Below are positions 47,287-59,712 of a stretch of DNA of 64,000 nucleotides, piece after piece. The notes beneath the pieces are model-generated. The model saw only the letters and a list, made by a program, of their open reading frames with translations, did no database searches and had not been told where the DNA came from. The stretch's first letter is position 1. Each line of letters starts with the position of its first letter. Source of the DNA: Rhizophagus clarus (lineage: Eukaryota > Glomeromycota > Glomeromycetes > Glomerales > Glomeraceae); the NCBI GenBank assembly GCA_015698045.1, contig BLAL01000018.1:558001-622000 (forward strand), written 5' to 3'. Both the position numbers and the translations under genes were made by a program.

Positions 47287-47603
47287 ACAGACTTAAAAAA
47301 TCAATTAACAAAAATATTAAATGAAGTTATTGAACATGTAATACGTCATTATAATGTAGAAAGTATGTTGTTTACATATTTTGCTTATTTATAATATAAT
47401 TTATTAACAATATATTTTTATTATTTTATTAAGATATAAAAGAAAATTACAAAAATAAAGATAATAAAGAAAAATGTGATTTTTGTGAGCGTCCGTCCAT
47501 TATACTTTCACTTAAATTTCAAAAATGTTCAAAAAATGATGATAATTGTAAGAAAATTAATTTACACGATCATAATTTATGCATCACCTTGTTATTGCAA
47601 TAA
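47287..47603 (+). pseudogene. Spliced cysteine-rich fragment, unknown protein
   Basis: Two open pieces join cleanly over a GT-AG intron (donor 47363, acceptor 47433): TDLKNQLTKILNEVIEHVIR, then KEKCDFCERPSIILSLKFQK, KCSKNDDNCKKINLHDHNLC and TAA at 47601. The CxxC..C..C..HDH content suggests a zinc-binding module. No convincing start, and downstream codons (LLVTKYNGFPQLSKKF) continue in a different frame, so it is probably the decayed 3' end of a gene. Family not recognised. Confidence 0.4.
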
Positions 47604-48047
47604 TCGACTATTAGTTACTAAATACAATGGGTTTCCACAATTATCCAAAAAGTTTACGTAATTTATGACAAATGTGATTTTTACAAAACTATTGGCCTTT
47701 CACATGAGACTGATAAATAGATATAACTCTATATTTTTAGGATAAGTTCGAGATTTAAAATATTGATGAAAAATATATAAAGCATGTTTTCGCTTTAATT
47801 GTCGTCAATAAGTACTCAATATCGCCTGCTCTTTTCCCTTTAAACAGTCCTGATATCTTTAATTGATGTTTCTTTCTTAACGCTCTTTGTTCATTGTCTA
47901 AAATTTTATCCGACTTTACCATAAAAATGCCTATTTTCACAATTTTTCATTTCAAGATATTATTGTCAATGATCTAATTTTTCCACATCATTAAAAAATC
48001 TATCGAATTATTAATAATGAGTGTGCCGATCTTATCCGGATCATCAA
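47604..48047. other. 3' flank of the Sel1-kinase gene
   Basis: AT-rich DNA with no further gene. The terminator of the minus-strand gene must lie here; no signal assigned. Confidence 0.3.
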
Positions 48048-51000
48048 TTAATCTTCAATTTTACACTCCAAGCACTCAGAATTTTCTTGGACTAAAATCC
48101 CGGGAAGTATACGACTTGTATAAAAGTATGTTTGTGGATAAGACTGTATCATAGAAGTATTTACTTGTTCTAGAGCTTCGCTTGCTTCTACAAATTCAAA
48201 CATGTCATTTTTTAATTGATAATCAATATTAGGTATTTCAAAGATATAATTCCCATCCCTGTTTATTTCATAATATTTATTAATACATCCGATCCATTTA
48301 GATATAATATATTCAAGCATTGCTATAGTTGGTCTATTAGAAGGTTCCGAATCCCAACATTTTTTCATCAAATTTATATAACATATTGGAGTGTTTTTTA
48401 TAATCTCAGGACGTTTCCCTTCACAAACATCCAAAAAAAGGAGCTGATTATTTGGTTCATGACTAAATGGAGGAATACCTGATGTAAATTCCCACATTAT
48501 CATCGCAAAACTATAAATATCACTTGCCCGAGTATAAGGATCTCTTCTTAATATTTCAGGCGCAATATAAGGCAAAACTCCATAAATTTCATCATTATTA
48601 TCAGAATCTTGTAAATCACTTGTAGGTCTACATAATCCTAAATCAATAATAAATAACTCATTGTAACTTTCTGACATTAATATATTACCATCATGAAAAT
48701 CGCCATGAGTTAAATCTGATTCATGAATTACTTTAAGCCCTAATATAATCTTTTTCAGTAATCGTAACTTATCTTGCCACTTAAATTTAATTATATCAGA
48801 TAAACATTTTCTTAAACTTCCTTTTCTTGCATAACTCATTACTATGGTATAGTTTAAATCATGTTTTGGATTTTGAGTAATTCCAAAGAGTTGAATAAAT
48901 TTCGAAAATGATTTTTTCTGACAATTATAATGATATTTCCACTATATATAAATAATAAAAAAATTATTTAACTTTTGCAAAAGTGAATAAATTTGCTATT
49001 AAATACTATACCTCATTTAGTAATTTATTATTTAAGCCTGATGAATTATCAAGTGATTTAAGAATAACTTCATAATCTGGTTGTCTATTCCATTCTTGTT
49101 TATCAAAATTCCAATTATAAATTGGACCATCTAACCAGATAGCTTTATAAATTTTACCAAATCCTCCTTTATCATATTCATTAATATTTGATAATTTATT
49201 ATAAGGTATCCACTCTATAACTTCATAACTATTTTTGGCATTTAGTTGTGCTTCTTTAATAAAACTATCAATAAATTCATTTTTACTAGTCCATTTTGAA
49301 GAATCTTGTTGAAATCGTACAGCATTACACTGATTACACCACTGGTAACTAATATATGGTTTCTTACATTCATTACATAATTTAACCTCACTATTAAAAT
49401 TTTCTTCATTACTTTCTGCTGCTGCTTTTTGACGCCAATAAAAGGATTTTTCAAAATTCTTTTCTGTTCCTTCTCCATTTTCGTAGCATATGGCTAAATA
49501 AAACATTGCTCTTGCAACACCATTTTCTGCTGCTTTTTCACACCAATAAAAGGCTTTTTCTAAATTCTTTTCTGTTCCATTTCCATTCCTATGACATATG
49601 GCCAAATCAAGCATTGCATTTTTATAACCATTTTCTGCTGCTCTTTGAAACCAATAAAATGCTTTTTCTAAATTCTTTTCTATTCCTTCTTCATTTATAT
49701 AACATATAGCTAAATTAAACATTGCTTTTTCATTACCATTTTCTGCTGCTCTTTGATACAAATAAAAGGCTTTTTTTAAATTCTTTTTTGTTCCATTTCC
49801 ATTCATATAACATGCAGCTAAATCAAATATTACTTCACTGCAGCCATTTTCTACTGCTTTTTGATACCAATAAAACTCCTTCTCTGAATTCTTTTCTGTT
49901 CCTTCTCCATTTTTATAACATATAGCTAAGTTATACATTGCATCTCCATAGCCATTTTCTGCTGCTCTTTGATACCAATAAAATGCTTTTTCTAAATTTA
50001 TTTCTGTTCCTTCTCCATTTATATAACTTCTAGCTAAATCAAACGTTGCTCTTTTAACACCATTTTCTGCTGCTTTTTGGTACCAATAAAATGCTTTTTC
50101 TAAATTCTTTGCTGTTCCTTCTCCCTTTAAATAACTATTAGCTAGATCAAACATTGCTTTTTTAATACCCTTTTTTACTGCTTCTTGACACCAATAAAAT
50201 GCTTTTTCTAAATTCTTTCCTGTTCCTTCTCCATTTCCATAACATACAGCTAAATTAAACATTGCTTCTCCATAGCCATTTTTCGCAGCTTTTTGGTACC
50301 AATAAAAGGCTGTTTCTAAATTCTTTTCTATTAATTCTTCATGATCTCTATAACAATGGGCTAAATTAAACATTGCTTCTTTAACACCATATTCTGCTGC
50401 TTTTTGGTACCAGTAAAAAGCTTTTGCTAAATTTTTTCCTATTCCTTCTCCATGATGATAACAATCAGCTAAATTATTCATTGCTTCAATATAATTACTT
50501 TCTGCTGCTTTTTGATACCAATAAAAGGCTTTTTCTGAGTTCTTTTCTATTCCTTCTCCATGATTTTTATAACAATGGGCTAAATTAAGCATCGCTTCTT
50601 TAGCACCATTTTCTGCTGCTTTTTGATACCAATAAAATGCTTTTTCTAAATTTATTTCTATTCCCTCATTACAATGATAAAAATTGGCTAAATTATTCAT
50701 TGCATTAATATGATTACTTTCTGCTGCTTTTTGGTACCAAAAAATGCCTTTTTCTAAATTTTTTTCTATTCCTACTCCATTTATATAACATATAGCCAAA
50801 TCAAACATTGCTTCTTCATAACCATTTTCTGCTGCTCTTTGATGCCAAAAAAAGGTTTTTTTAAAATTCTTTTCTGTTCCTTCTCCATTTTTATAACATA
50901 TGGCTAAATAAAACATTGCTTTAATGTAACCATTTTCTGCTGCTTTTTGACACCAATAAAATGCTTTTTCAAAATTCTTTTCTGTAACTTTTCCGTTTCT

Positions 51001-53778
51001 ATAGCTTCTGGCTAAATTAAACATTCCTTCATTACCATTTTCCGCTGCTTTTTGATACCAATGAAAAGCTTTTTCAAAATTCTTTTCTATTCCTTCTCCA
51101 TTTTCATAACAACTAGCTAAATTATTCATTGCTTCATTAACATCATTTTTTGCAGCTTCATGATACCAATAAAATGCTTTTTCTGAATTTTTTTCTATTC
51201 CCTCTCCATAATAATAACTAGTGGCTAAATTATTCATTGCTTTAATATTACCATTTTTTGCTGCTTTTTGATATAAAACAAAAGCTTTTTCTAAATTCTT
51301 TTCTGTCCCTTCTCCATTCCTATAACTGTAGGCTAAATTAAATGTTGCTATTTCAAGACTATTTTGTGCTGCTTTTTGATACCAATGAAAAGCTTTTATT
51401 AAATCCCTCTTTGTTCCTTCTCCATTTTTGTAACATGCGGCTAAATTAAACATTGCTTCTTTAATATTATTTTCTGCTGCTTTTTGATACCAATAGAAGG
51501 CTTTTTCTGAATTCATTTCTATTCCTCCTCCAATTCTGTAACCATTAGCTAAATTAACCATCGCTTCTTTATTACCACTTTCTGCTGCTTTTTGATACCA
51601 ATGAAAAGCTTTTTCAAAATTCTTTTCTGTTCCTTCTCCATTTTCATAACAACTAACTAAATTATTCATTGCTTCATTAACATCATTTTTTGCAGCTTCA
51701 TGATACCAATAAAATGCTTTTTCTGAATTTTTTTCTATCCCTTCTCCATAATAATAACTAGTGGCTAAATTATTCATTGCTTCTTTAACACCATTTACTG
51801 CTGCTTTTTGGTACCAATAAAATGCCTTTTCTAAATTCTTTTCTATTAATTCTCCATGATCTCTATAACAATGGGCTAAATTAAACATTGCTTCTTTAAC
51901 ACCATTTTCTGCTGCTTTTTGGTACCAGTAAAAAGCTTTTGCTAAATTTTTTCCTATTCCTTCTCCATGATGATAACAATCAGCTAAATTATTCATTGCT
52001 TCAATATAATCACTTTCTGCTGCTTTTTGATACCAATAAAAGGCTTTTTCTGAGTTCTTTTCTATTCCTTCTCCATGATTTTTATAACAATGGGCTAAAT
52101 TAAGCATCGCTTCTTTAGCACCATTTTCTGCTGCTTTTTGATACCAATAAAATGCTTTTTCTAAATTTATTTCTATTCCCTCATTACAATGATAAAAATT
52201 GGCTAAATTATTCATTGCATTAATATGATTACTTTCTGCTGCCTTTTGGTACCAAAAAATGCCTTTTTCTAAATTTTTTTCTATTCCTACTCCATTTATA
52301 TAACATATAGCTAAATCAAACATTGCTTCTTCATAACCATTTTCTGCTGCTCTTTGATACCAAAAAAAGGTTTTTTTAAAATTCTTTTCTGTTCCTTCTC
52401 CATTTTTATAACATATGGCTAAGTAAAACATTGCTTTAATGTAACCATTTTCTGCTGCTTTTTGACACCAATAAAATGCTTTTTCAAAATTCTTTTCTGT
52501 AACTTTTCCGTTTCTATAGCTTCTGGCTAAATTAAACATTCCTTCATTACCATTTTCCGCTGCTTTTTGATACCAATGAAAAGCTTTTTCAAAATTCTTT
52601 TCTGTTCCTTCTCCATTTTCATAACAACTAGCTAAATTATTCATTGCTTCATTAACACCATTTTTTGCAGCTTCATGATACCAATAAAATGCTTTTTCTG
52701 AATTTTTTTCTATCCCTTCTCCATAATAATAACTATTGGCTAAATTATTCATTGCTTTAATATTACCATTTTTTGCTGCTTTTTGATATAAATCAAAAGC
52801 TTTTTCTAAATTCTTTTCTGTCCCTTCTCCATTCCTATAACTGTAGGCTAAATTAAATGTTGCTATTTCAAGACCATTTTGTGCTGCTTTTTGATACCAA
52901 TGAAAAGCTTTTATTAAATCCCTCTTTGTTCCTTCTCCATTTTTGTAGCATGTGGCTAAATTAAACATTGCTTCTTTAATATTATTTTCTGCTGCTTTTT
53001 GATACCAATAGAAGGCTTTTTCTGAATTCATTTCTATTCCTCCTCCAATTCTGTAACCATTAGCTAAATTAACCATCGCTTCTTTATTACCACTTTCTGC
53101 TGCTTTTTGATACCAATGAAAAGCTTTTTTAAAATTCTTTTCTGTTCCTTCTCCATTTTCATAACAACTAGCTAAATTATTCATTGCTTCATTAACACCA
53201 TTTTTTGCAGCTTCATGATACCAATAAAATGCTTTTTCTGAATTTTTTTCTATCCCTTCTCCATAATAATAACTAGTGGCTAAATTATACATTGCTTCTT
53301 TAACACCATTTTCTGCTGCTTTTTGATACCAATGAAAAGCTTTTATTAAATCCCTCTTTGTTCCTTCTCCATTTTTGTAACATGTGGCTAAATTAAACAT
53401 TGCTTCTTTAATATTATTTTCTGCTGCTTTTTGATACCAATAGAAGGCTTTTCCTAAATTCATTTCTATTCCTTCTCCAATTTTGTAACCATTAGCTAAA
53501 TTAACCATCGCTTCTTTATTACCACTTTCTGCTGCTTTTTGATACCAAAAAATGCCTTTTTTTAAATTCTTTTCTATGATTTCCCCATTCATATAATATA
53601 CAGCTAAATTAAACATTGCTTTTTTATCGCCATTTTCTGCTAATTTTTTTAAGGAATCAATACATTTTCTACACCATATTTCTCCAATAAAAGGTTTATT
53701 GCAATATAAACATTTTTTAGCATTTACTGTATTGATAACTTTATCTGAGATGTTTAATTTATTAGATTTGGTTTCCAT
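48048..53778 (-). CDS. Giant Sel1-repeat / protein kinase fusion
   Basis: 1886 residues from two exons (53778-49012, 48941-48048; GT-AG, phase 0). N-terminal zinc ribbon CLYCNKPFIGEIWCRKC (about residues 20-36), then about 39 Sel1 repeats of 35-37 residues (about 45-1480, consensus KAFYWYQKAAENG..EAM.NLA.CY.NGEG), a second CNECKKPYISYQWCNQC ribbon, the family leader FQQDSSKWTSKNEFIDSFI, and the kinase (about 1545-1800). Kinase motifs: GGFGKIYKA, EVILKSL, HGDFHDGN (HRD with Gly for Arg, catalytic Asp kept), DLG for DFG, APE. Sel1 solenoids bind proteins and in yeast act as adaptors for kinases and ubiquitin ligases. A self-scaffolded kinase is a reasonable inference; partners are unknown. Repeats 3-16 are duplicated as 17-30. 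Confidence 0.93.
50300..53330 (-). repeat. Two tandem 1515-bp copies inside the Sel1 gene
   Basis: Distinctive stretches recur exactly 1515 bp apart, for example ATAAAAGGCTTTTTCTGAGT at 50521 and 52036, and TTAATATTATTTTCTGCTGC at about 51462 and 52977. 1515 bp is 505 codons, or 14 Sel1 repeats, two of them 37 residues and one 35. The copies differ at few bases. Boundaries are uncertain by one Sel1 unit because each unit resembles the next. Partial third-copy similarity lies at 53434-53540. Confidence 0.88.
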
Positions 53779-53939
53779 TTGGTTATTTTAGAAATTTATT
53801 TTACTGGAAAATAATTTCATTTTTTTAGACATTTTTTTTAGGCAATTTTTTATATTGCTCAATATGTTGTAAATGAGTTACTAAAAAGGAATTTTAACAA
53901 AAGTAAAAATTACAATAATTTTTTTTTTCCGATACAGAT

Positions 53940-54840
53940 GCAAAAATTACCATCTTGACCCTCCTCGTGTTACTGTCTTGACCAACGTCGCACATTTGTG
54001 CGACGAACAGGGAGAACATACCTTATATCACATGTCGATCATTTGCCGATCATAATATATATGATATCACCTTAAATTTGAAGCCTTATCCCAAACCATA
54101 AATGTTCTAAAAATTATATTTAATTATTTTATTTAATAATTTGAGTTATAAATAATTAAATGTAAAAGTAATGTAGCAAAATAAAATGTGGTTCCAAAGT
54201 TAGCTTTAGGCTGAAATTTTCAATAATTCATATATATGCCAATCATTTACTAATTTGACTTTGAAGCTTCGGACCAAGCCACAGAACTTTGGGCCAAACT
54301 TGAAACTTTCAAGATACACTATTTAGGTGTTTAAGAATTAGTGGTAAAAATAATCAGAGAAAATTTTAGATAATCAAAAAGTTAGCTTTAAGCCAAAATT
54401 TTCAATAATTTATATATATGCTAATTATATACTAATTTGGCTTTAAAGCATTGGACAAAGCTACAGAACTTTGGGTGAAACTTGAAACTTCCAAAATACA
54501 TTATTCAAGTATTTAAGAATTAGTGACAAAAATAACCATAAAAAAATTATAGATAATTAAAAAGTTAGCTTTAGGCCAAAATTTTTAATAATCAATATCA
54601 TAATATATATTATATATGCCGATCACCTGCTAATTTGACTTTGAAGCTTCGGGTTAAGTCATAGAACTTCGGGTTTATGTAAGTAGAATTTGCAAAAAAA
54701 ATAACCCATAATGGTATTTTTTTTATGTGATAATATCGAATAGATGACTAGTAAATGATCGGCAAAATGATCGGCAATAATGTGATAATATAAGGGATGT
54801 CCGCCCTGTTCGTCGCACAGGTCAAGAACGTAATATTTGC
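53940..54840. mobile_element. 901-bp Mutator-like non-autonomous element
   Basis: Inverted ends GCAAAAATTACCATCTTGAC (left) and the inverse GCAAATATTACGTTCTTGAC (right) continue into a shared TGTGCGACGAACAGGG and CTTATAT block, so the ends are long. A perfect 9-bp duplication GATACAGAT flanks it (53931-53939, 54841-54849). Long ends with 9-bp duplications point to the Mutator superfamily. No transposase; the interior is a three-unit tandem array. It lies 160 bp from the start of the Sel1-kinase gene, hence in its likely promoter. Confidence 0.85.
54196..54690. repeat. Three tandem 182-183 bp units in the Mutator-like element
   Basis: AAAGTTAGCTTTA(G/A)GC starts units at 54196, 54378 and 54561. 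Each continues with ATATATATGC(C/T)AAT.., GACTTTGAAGC.. and ACAGAACTTTGGG..; the third is cut short. Such internal tandem arrays are common in non-autonomous elements. Confidence 0.8.
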
Positions 54841-54984
54841 GATACAGATATATACCATTTCAATAAATATTTAGCCACTTTTCTATAATAAGAACTAGAA
54901 TATGCAGTTGCGGGGGGACTTTCGTCCTCCCAAGTACAGTATAATGTTTGTATTACAAATATATTTTAAATATTTATTGCAAAG

Positions 54985-56720
54985 TAAGCAAAAGCGTTTG
55001 ATTAATTATAAACGCCTTTTTTTAGGCGTTTAATTTAAAAAAATGCCTTTTTTTGGGGCGTTAATTAACCCTATAAGAAATCTACATACCTGAAATGATA
55101 CGTCTTGTATACGTTTGGCATACGTTTTTATAGATTCCGTATAACAATTCCGTATATTTAATACGTAATTCATTTTAAATATTTTTTGAAAAAAATTAGC
55201 ATGCGGATTGTATACGGAAAAATTGATATATAAGGAATGTATATGGAATTTTTAAACTTTATCTTTTTAAATAATTTTTATCATTGTATCACGTGATTAC
55301 GTGATTGATACGTTTTTTATATAAACCTTGCTTTGATCGTCCTATGATCTCCCTCCCTACTTTTTTATTTTTTTTTTTCGTTATATTTTTTTTTTGTTAT
55401 TTTTTTTTTTTTTTTTTTTTTTTTTGTTTGTTTGGTGTTTTTATTTTTAAAAAATTTTCTTACCCTTTAAAAAATCTTTCTCTTCTTTTTATTTGTTATC
55501 CCTCTTTTTTATCCCCATACTCTACCCTTTCTTTTCTTTTAAAAAAAAAAAATTTTTTTTTTTTTTTGCCTATTATCTTTGACTTCGTTTTAAAACAAAA
55601 GTTTTTTTATTTGTTATTCTGGTCCCCAATTTTTAAGTTTCTTTTTAAAGAAATATTATTTATATTTTAAGCCAGATTTTTTTGCAGAAGGAAAAATGTC
55701 CTATATAAGATGAAAAAGAAATCGTACCATCCTTGTAGATTGGTTTGACTTCTCTTTTATAGGACGCTGGGCTCTCTTTTCTTTTTGTAGGTGTAACACT
55801 TTGATCATGATTTTTGTTTACTTTCTTTTTATTTAAAATTTTTTTCGTTTAAGCTTTTTTTTGTGTAGGTATTACCCTCAATCTTTTTTATGGAATTCTC
55901 TTTCTTTGCCGACTCTCTTCTTTATGTAGGATACCAGTTTCTTTTTTTGTAGGAATGACAATTTTTGAAGATTTGAACGAACTTATATTTACCGTAACGG
56001 TAAGTATTATATAGGCGGAGAGAGTTGGCTTTTCAATTTAGTTAAAGAAATATTCTAATGTTTCTTTCTTTTGTTTTATAAGTTTGAGGTTTCTGGACTT
56101 TATGGACTTGGATGACCGGCCTTAGTAGATATATAGGGAGAGATAGAGTTATTTAAAGTAACATTTTATGGGTTATGTTTTTTTTGTTTATTATATAAAG
56201 TAGGTTTTTTCTTTGAAATCAAAATACGTATAGTGAAAGGACTTTGGTTTTTTTAAGAAATCCAAAATTATATTTTAGTTAGCAATTGTAATATATTTAT
56301 ATTTTATTTAATTTCTGCATTTATTTAATAAATATTATTATTAAAATTAATTTATATAAAAATAACTAGTAGTAAATTCTGTGGCCAAATCATATTTATT
56401 TCGTCGCAAATCATCATAAACTTAGTGTCCAAATCATGTGAATTTCATAAAAATTCCGTATCTAAATCGTATTTTTAGTGATACGGAATTGTGCAATTTT
56501 TCGTATCTTTTCAATGGACTGTTAAGATACGTTATTTCTAAGGAAAAAAGCCATATAAAAACCTAATCAAAAACGTATCCAAATTTTTTATAGGGTAAAG
56601 AAACGCGTTTAGTCAGAAAAAGCGCTTTTTCTAAGCGCTTAATTAAAAAAGGATACTCTTTTTTTAAGCGTTTGATTAAAAAAAAAAACGCTTGTTTCAA
56701 GCAAAAAAAACGCTTGTTGG
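54985..56720. repeat. AGCGTTT hairpin array split by a transposon
   Basis: On both sides of the element at 55069-56595 there are runs of hairpin-forming units such as AAACGCCTTTTTTTAGGCGT and AAGCGCTTTTTCTAAGCGCT, often followed by TTAATTAA or TTGATTAA. The left block is 54985-55068 and the right block 56599-56720. They read as one original array into which the element inserted at TAA. Confidence 0.6.
55069..56595. mobile_element. 1527-bp CCCTAT-type element, second family member
   Basis: Ends CCCTATAAGAAAT (left) and inverse ATTTTTTATAGGG (right), flanked by TAA duplications (55066-55068, 56596-56598). Subterminal GTATACGTTTGGCATACG and TACGGAAT-type motifs are dense at both ends. Long pyrimidine/poly-T tracts at 55360-55640 create spurious open frames. 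It shares only the termini and the 3-bp target with the element at 15705-16354. No transposase visible. Confidence 0.7.
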
Positions 56721-56947
56721 AAATATAAATTATTTTATCACTATCCCTATAATCTAATTAAGAAGAATTAAAATATGAGATAGTGGTCTCAGGAATACTG
56801 CGTTTTGATAATGTTGATAGATGTATACAACTATTTTCATTCCAACCATCAAATTTTCCATTCATATTACTACTTCCAATAAGGGCAAAATTTTATGACA
56901 GCATCATATTAAGAAGAAAAATGCTAAAAATCGTTTTCTTTGTTTTG

Positions 56948-56981
<34 letters not shown>

Positions 56982-57390
56982 TAGGAATGAAAAAAGAAAT
57001 GATGATTTACATATAAATGTATCCCTTGTTTGACAATAAATCATGGCGTGAAGCCGAAAAGCTTCTCGTCGATCATTAGTCCAAAAACTTTTCTAATGAA
57101 AAATGTTTAAGAAAATATGATGGTAAACTCTCTCTGGTCGATTAACTTTAAGATTATTCCACAGCAATTGATTTATTATGAAAATAAAAATGTTATTTAA
57201 ATAGATAGTATCAACTTCTAAATTGGATATTAAAGTCTTCCGATATAGTTTTTTAATACTGTAATTTCAGCTAGGATTGTTATTTTTAATTTTCAGTTTC
57301 TCAGGAAATGCGTATAAGAATTATTTTTATATTTTTTCTTGTATGCACAAAAAAATGTCAAATTTTTTTAAGAATTTCTTAATATGGAAA
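56721..57390. other. AT-rich intergenic DNA
   Basis: Poly-T then poly-A runs at 56945-56981 form a potential hairpin. The open frame at 56783-57016 runs through it and is not supported. Confidence 0.35.
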
Positions 57391-58348
57391 ATATTCAGAA
57401 TATGTACAAGAGCACAAAATTCTGGATACGTGATTTATTATCACACGTAATAATAATCCTGAACCTTTAAAAGTTGCTTTAAAAAGGTTAAATGGGTCAC
57501 AGAATATATAACTAATTATTTAGATGAGGTATTTGTATAATAAATTTACACGTTTTTTTTATTAATCATAATAATTGAATTAATATTTATTTAATTACAA
57601 ACTTTAATGTAAACAATAGATTAAACCACATTGGGATTTAAGCAAATTTTATAAAAATTTACTAGGATTTTATGGGATGACTAAAGATCCAAAAACCAAT
57701 GAGCTTATTGTGATAAAATTTTATGGGGAGACAAATTAAATCTCTTGTTTAAATTAATAGTAGATCTTGATTATTTACATATGCTTGGATATCCTCATAA
57801 AAATTTTCACAGTGGAAATATATTGCTGATTGATGATTGGGATTATATTTCAGATTTTGGGCAGTCTGGACCATCAAATGGACAAATATCGGATAGAGTA
57901 TTGCCAAAGGAAACCATATGCATTATCTTCTGATATTTACAGCTTTGGTGTAATCATGGCTGAACTATCATCCGATAAACCACCTTTTCATGACAGAAAA
58001 AATGATCCTATGATATCGATAGCAATGTAATGGAATCAAGCCAGAATTTGAAAAGGAACTACTGAAATTTATCAGAAGCTAGCTTGCAGATGTATGAATA
58101 CGAATCCAGAAAAAAGACCAACAGCAAGTGAATTATACAAAGAAATAGGATTTTGGTGTAATTGTACTCATGATGAATATCAAGAAAAAGAACAATTTGG
58201 TTATAAAGGAAAAGAGATTAAAGTTATGTTTGAAGAAGCTGATAAAACTATGCTCGAAAAAGATAATAACCCTGGTACTTATACTAATTTACCTATTTTT
58301 TACTACCAGCTATTAATCCTACAATTACTAATTTTATTATTTTATTAA
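57391..58348 (+). pseudogene. Protein kinase pseudogene
   Basis: Recognisable pieces of a Rhizophagus TKL-like kinase in several frames: EPLKVALKRLNGSQNI (ATP lysine strand), an intron-like gap, then FYGMTKDPKTNELIVI, then LIVDLDYLHMLGYPHKNFHS with GN for the catalytic loop (HKN in place of HRD), ISDFGQSGPSNGQIS (DFG), then a frame shift near 57900 to YALSSDIYSFGVIMAELSSD, a stop at 58028, and CMNTNPEKRPTASELYKEI. The segment between ELIVIKFYG and LIVDLDY has lost the hinge and helix D region. The Asp of HRD is Asn here, so even a repaired copy would be doubtful. Clearly dead. Confidence 0.88.
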
Positions 58349-59199
58349 CAAAAGAATAATTATATCTGAGTAGTAATACAGTATATTTGCTATTTATATT
58401 ATTACATTATTATTATTATTATTACAGGTAATAAAATGGCGCTGAACCTTTTAAGAGATTCTGTTAGTCTTTTCATCTATCTACAATTTTTTTTATTTGT
58501 GACAATATTAACTTCTTTTTTTGACGTATTTTTTTTGATGGTTTATTAAATAAATAGTAGCTGGGACCGTTAGAAGGTCCGAGAAGTCATTATTTCTTAT
58601 TTTACTATATTTTAGCGTTACATATTTAAATTATTTAATTGATTAAACTTAATTCATTTGCGAAGAATCATGAATAGAAAATTCATGATTAATGGTTCGA
58701 TTTAATATAGAAACACAATAAATTAATCAATAGAATTTTAATAAAATATGTAATAATCGAATCAAGTATTATATACTTTATTCATTCGTTCATTCATTTA
58801 AAGTACAATGGTAGATGCGCGAGTCCGATATTAACATAAAAAGAGAAATTTTGCAATCGCTGGTAGATAAATTAATGATCACTTACGGTGTGTTAAAAGA
58901 GAGTCCATCCTTAGTTCAAACTGTTGGGTGCCAAATCACGAGTATTCTTGTATAACATGGTCGCATGACTTTGACCTGATCGTTTCCAAAAATGATAAAA
59001 TACGGATCCTTCTTTTTTTATTAAAACTGATTTGATATTATTTTAAATGTCAGAAATATCTACTTATTTTGTCAGTATGAGCGATTAGCATCGTTTTACA
59101 AAATTTTGAACTTACTGGTTCTAAAAAAATCTCTAAAAAACTGACACAATATTTCATGATTAAAACAAATCTATTGAACTCTAGTTACTTTTTACTACA
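58349..59199. other. AT-rich intergenic DNA
   Basis: An ATT microsatellite near 58405-58423; otherwise nothing that I can name. Confidence 0.3.
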
Positions 59200-59367
59200 G
59201 TAAAATGTAAATTTTCTGATTGGTCAAAAAATTTTTCTATTGATCTTCCATGGGTAAGTGGAATTGGTAACACTCGTCGTAAATTAAATAGAAAAGACAT
59301 ATTTCCACTTATACCAATTGATGCATTATTTTATATTTCTCAAAGAAAAGATAAGTTCAAAATATAA
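59200..59367 (+). pseudogene. Short coding remnant, unknown
   Basis: A 55-codon open stretch with coding-like content (VKCKFSDWSKNFSIDLPW, RRKLNRKDIFPLIPIDAL) ending at TAA 59365-59367. It is preceded by an acceptor-like CTACAG, so it may be the last exon of a lost gene. No family recognised. Confidence 0.3.
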
Positions 59368-59712
59368 TATAATCAATGATTGTATGGATTGCCTATTAGA
59401 AATTCGTAATACGGCTCTGATATTTCATATTGGTAGATAATTTACAGAAAATTCAAAATATAATAATAGTGATTATACAGCTTATTAATTTTTATTAATT
59501 AAATTATAAAAAATCATCACTCTTACATAGTTCATAAGTTCTTCACTCCGTACTACTACAATATTATTAAGCCTTAAAATAGAAATTTTATTGTTATTTA
59601 ATTTAACAATTATTTTTAAATATAATTTATTTTATTTATTAACTCTTCGGTGTTTAAATCTCTAACACTATATATCTCATTTTCACTGTATCTCGTTTTT
59701 TACGTTTTAGTA

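Noticed and set aside
49506-49925. Repeated plus-strand open frames (LLLFDTNKRLFLNSFLF-type) opposite the Sel1 gene
   Set aside because: They are antisense shadows of the Sel1 repeats; the repetition simply mirrors the coding strand.
55305-55670. 121-codon Phe/Leu-rich open frame
   Set aside because: Translation of poly-T and pyrimidine tracts inside the CCCTAT element; no start context or domain.
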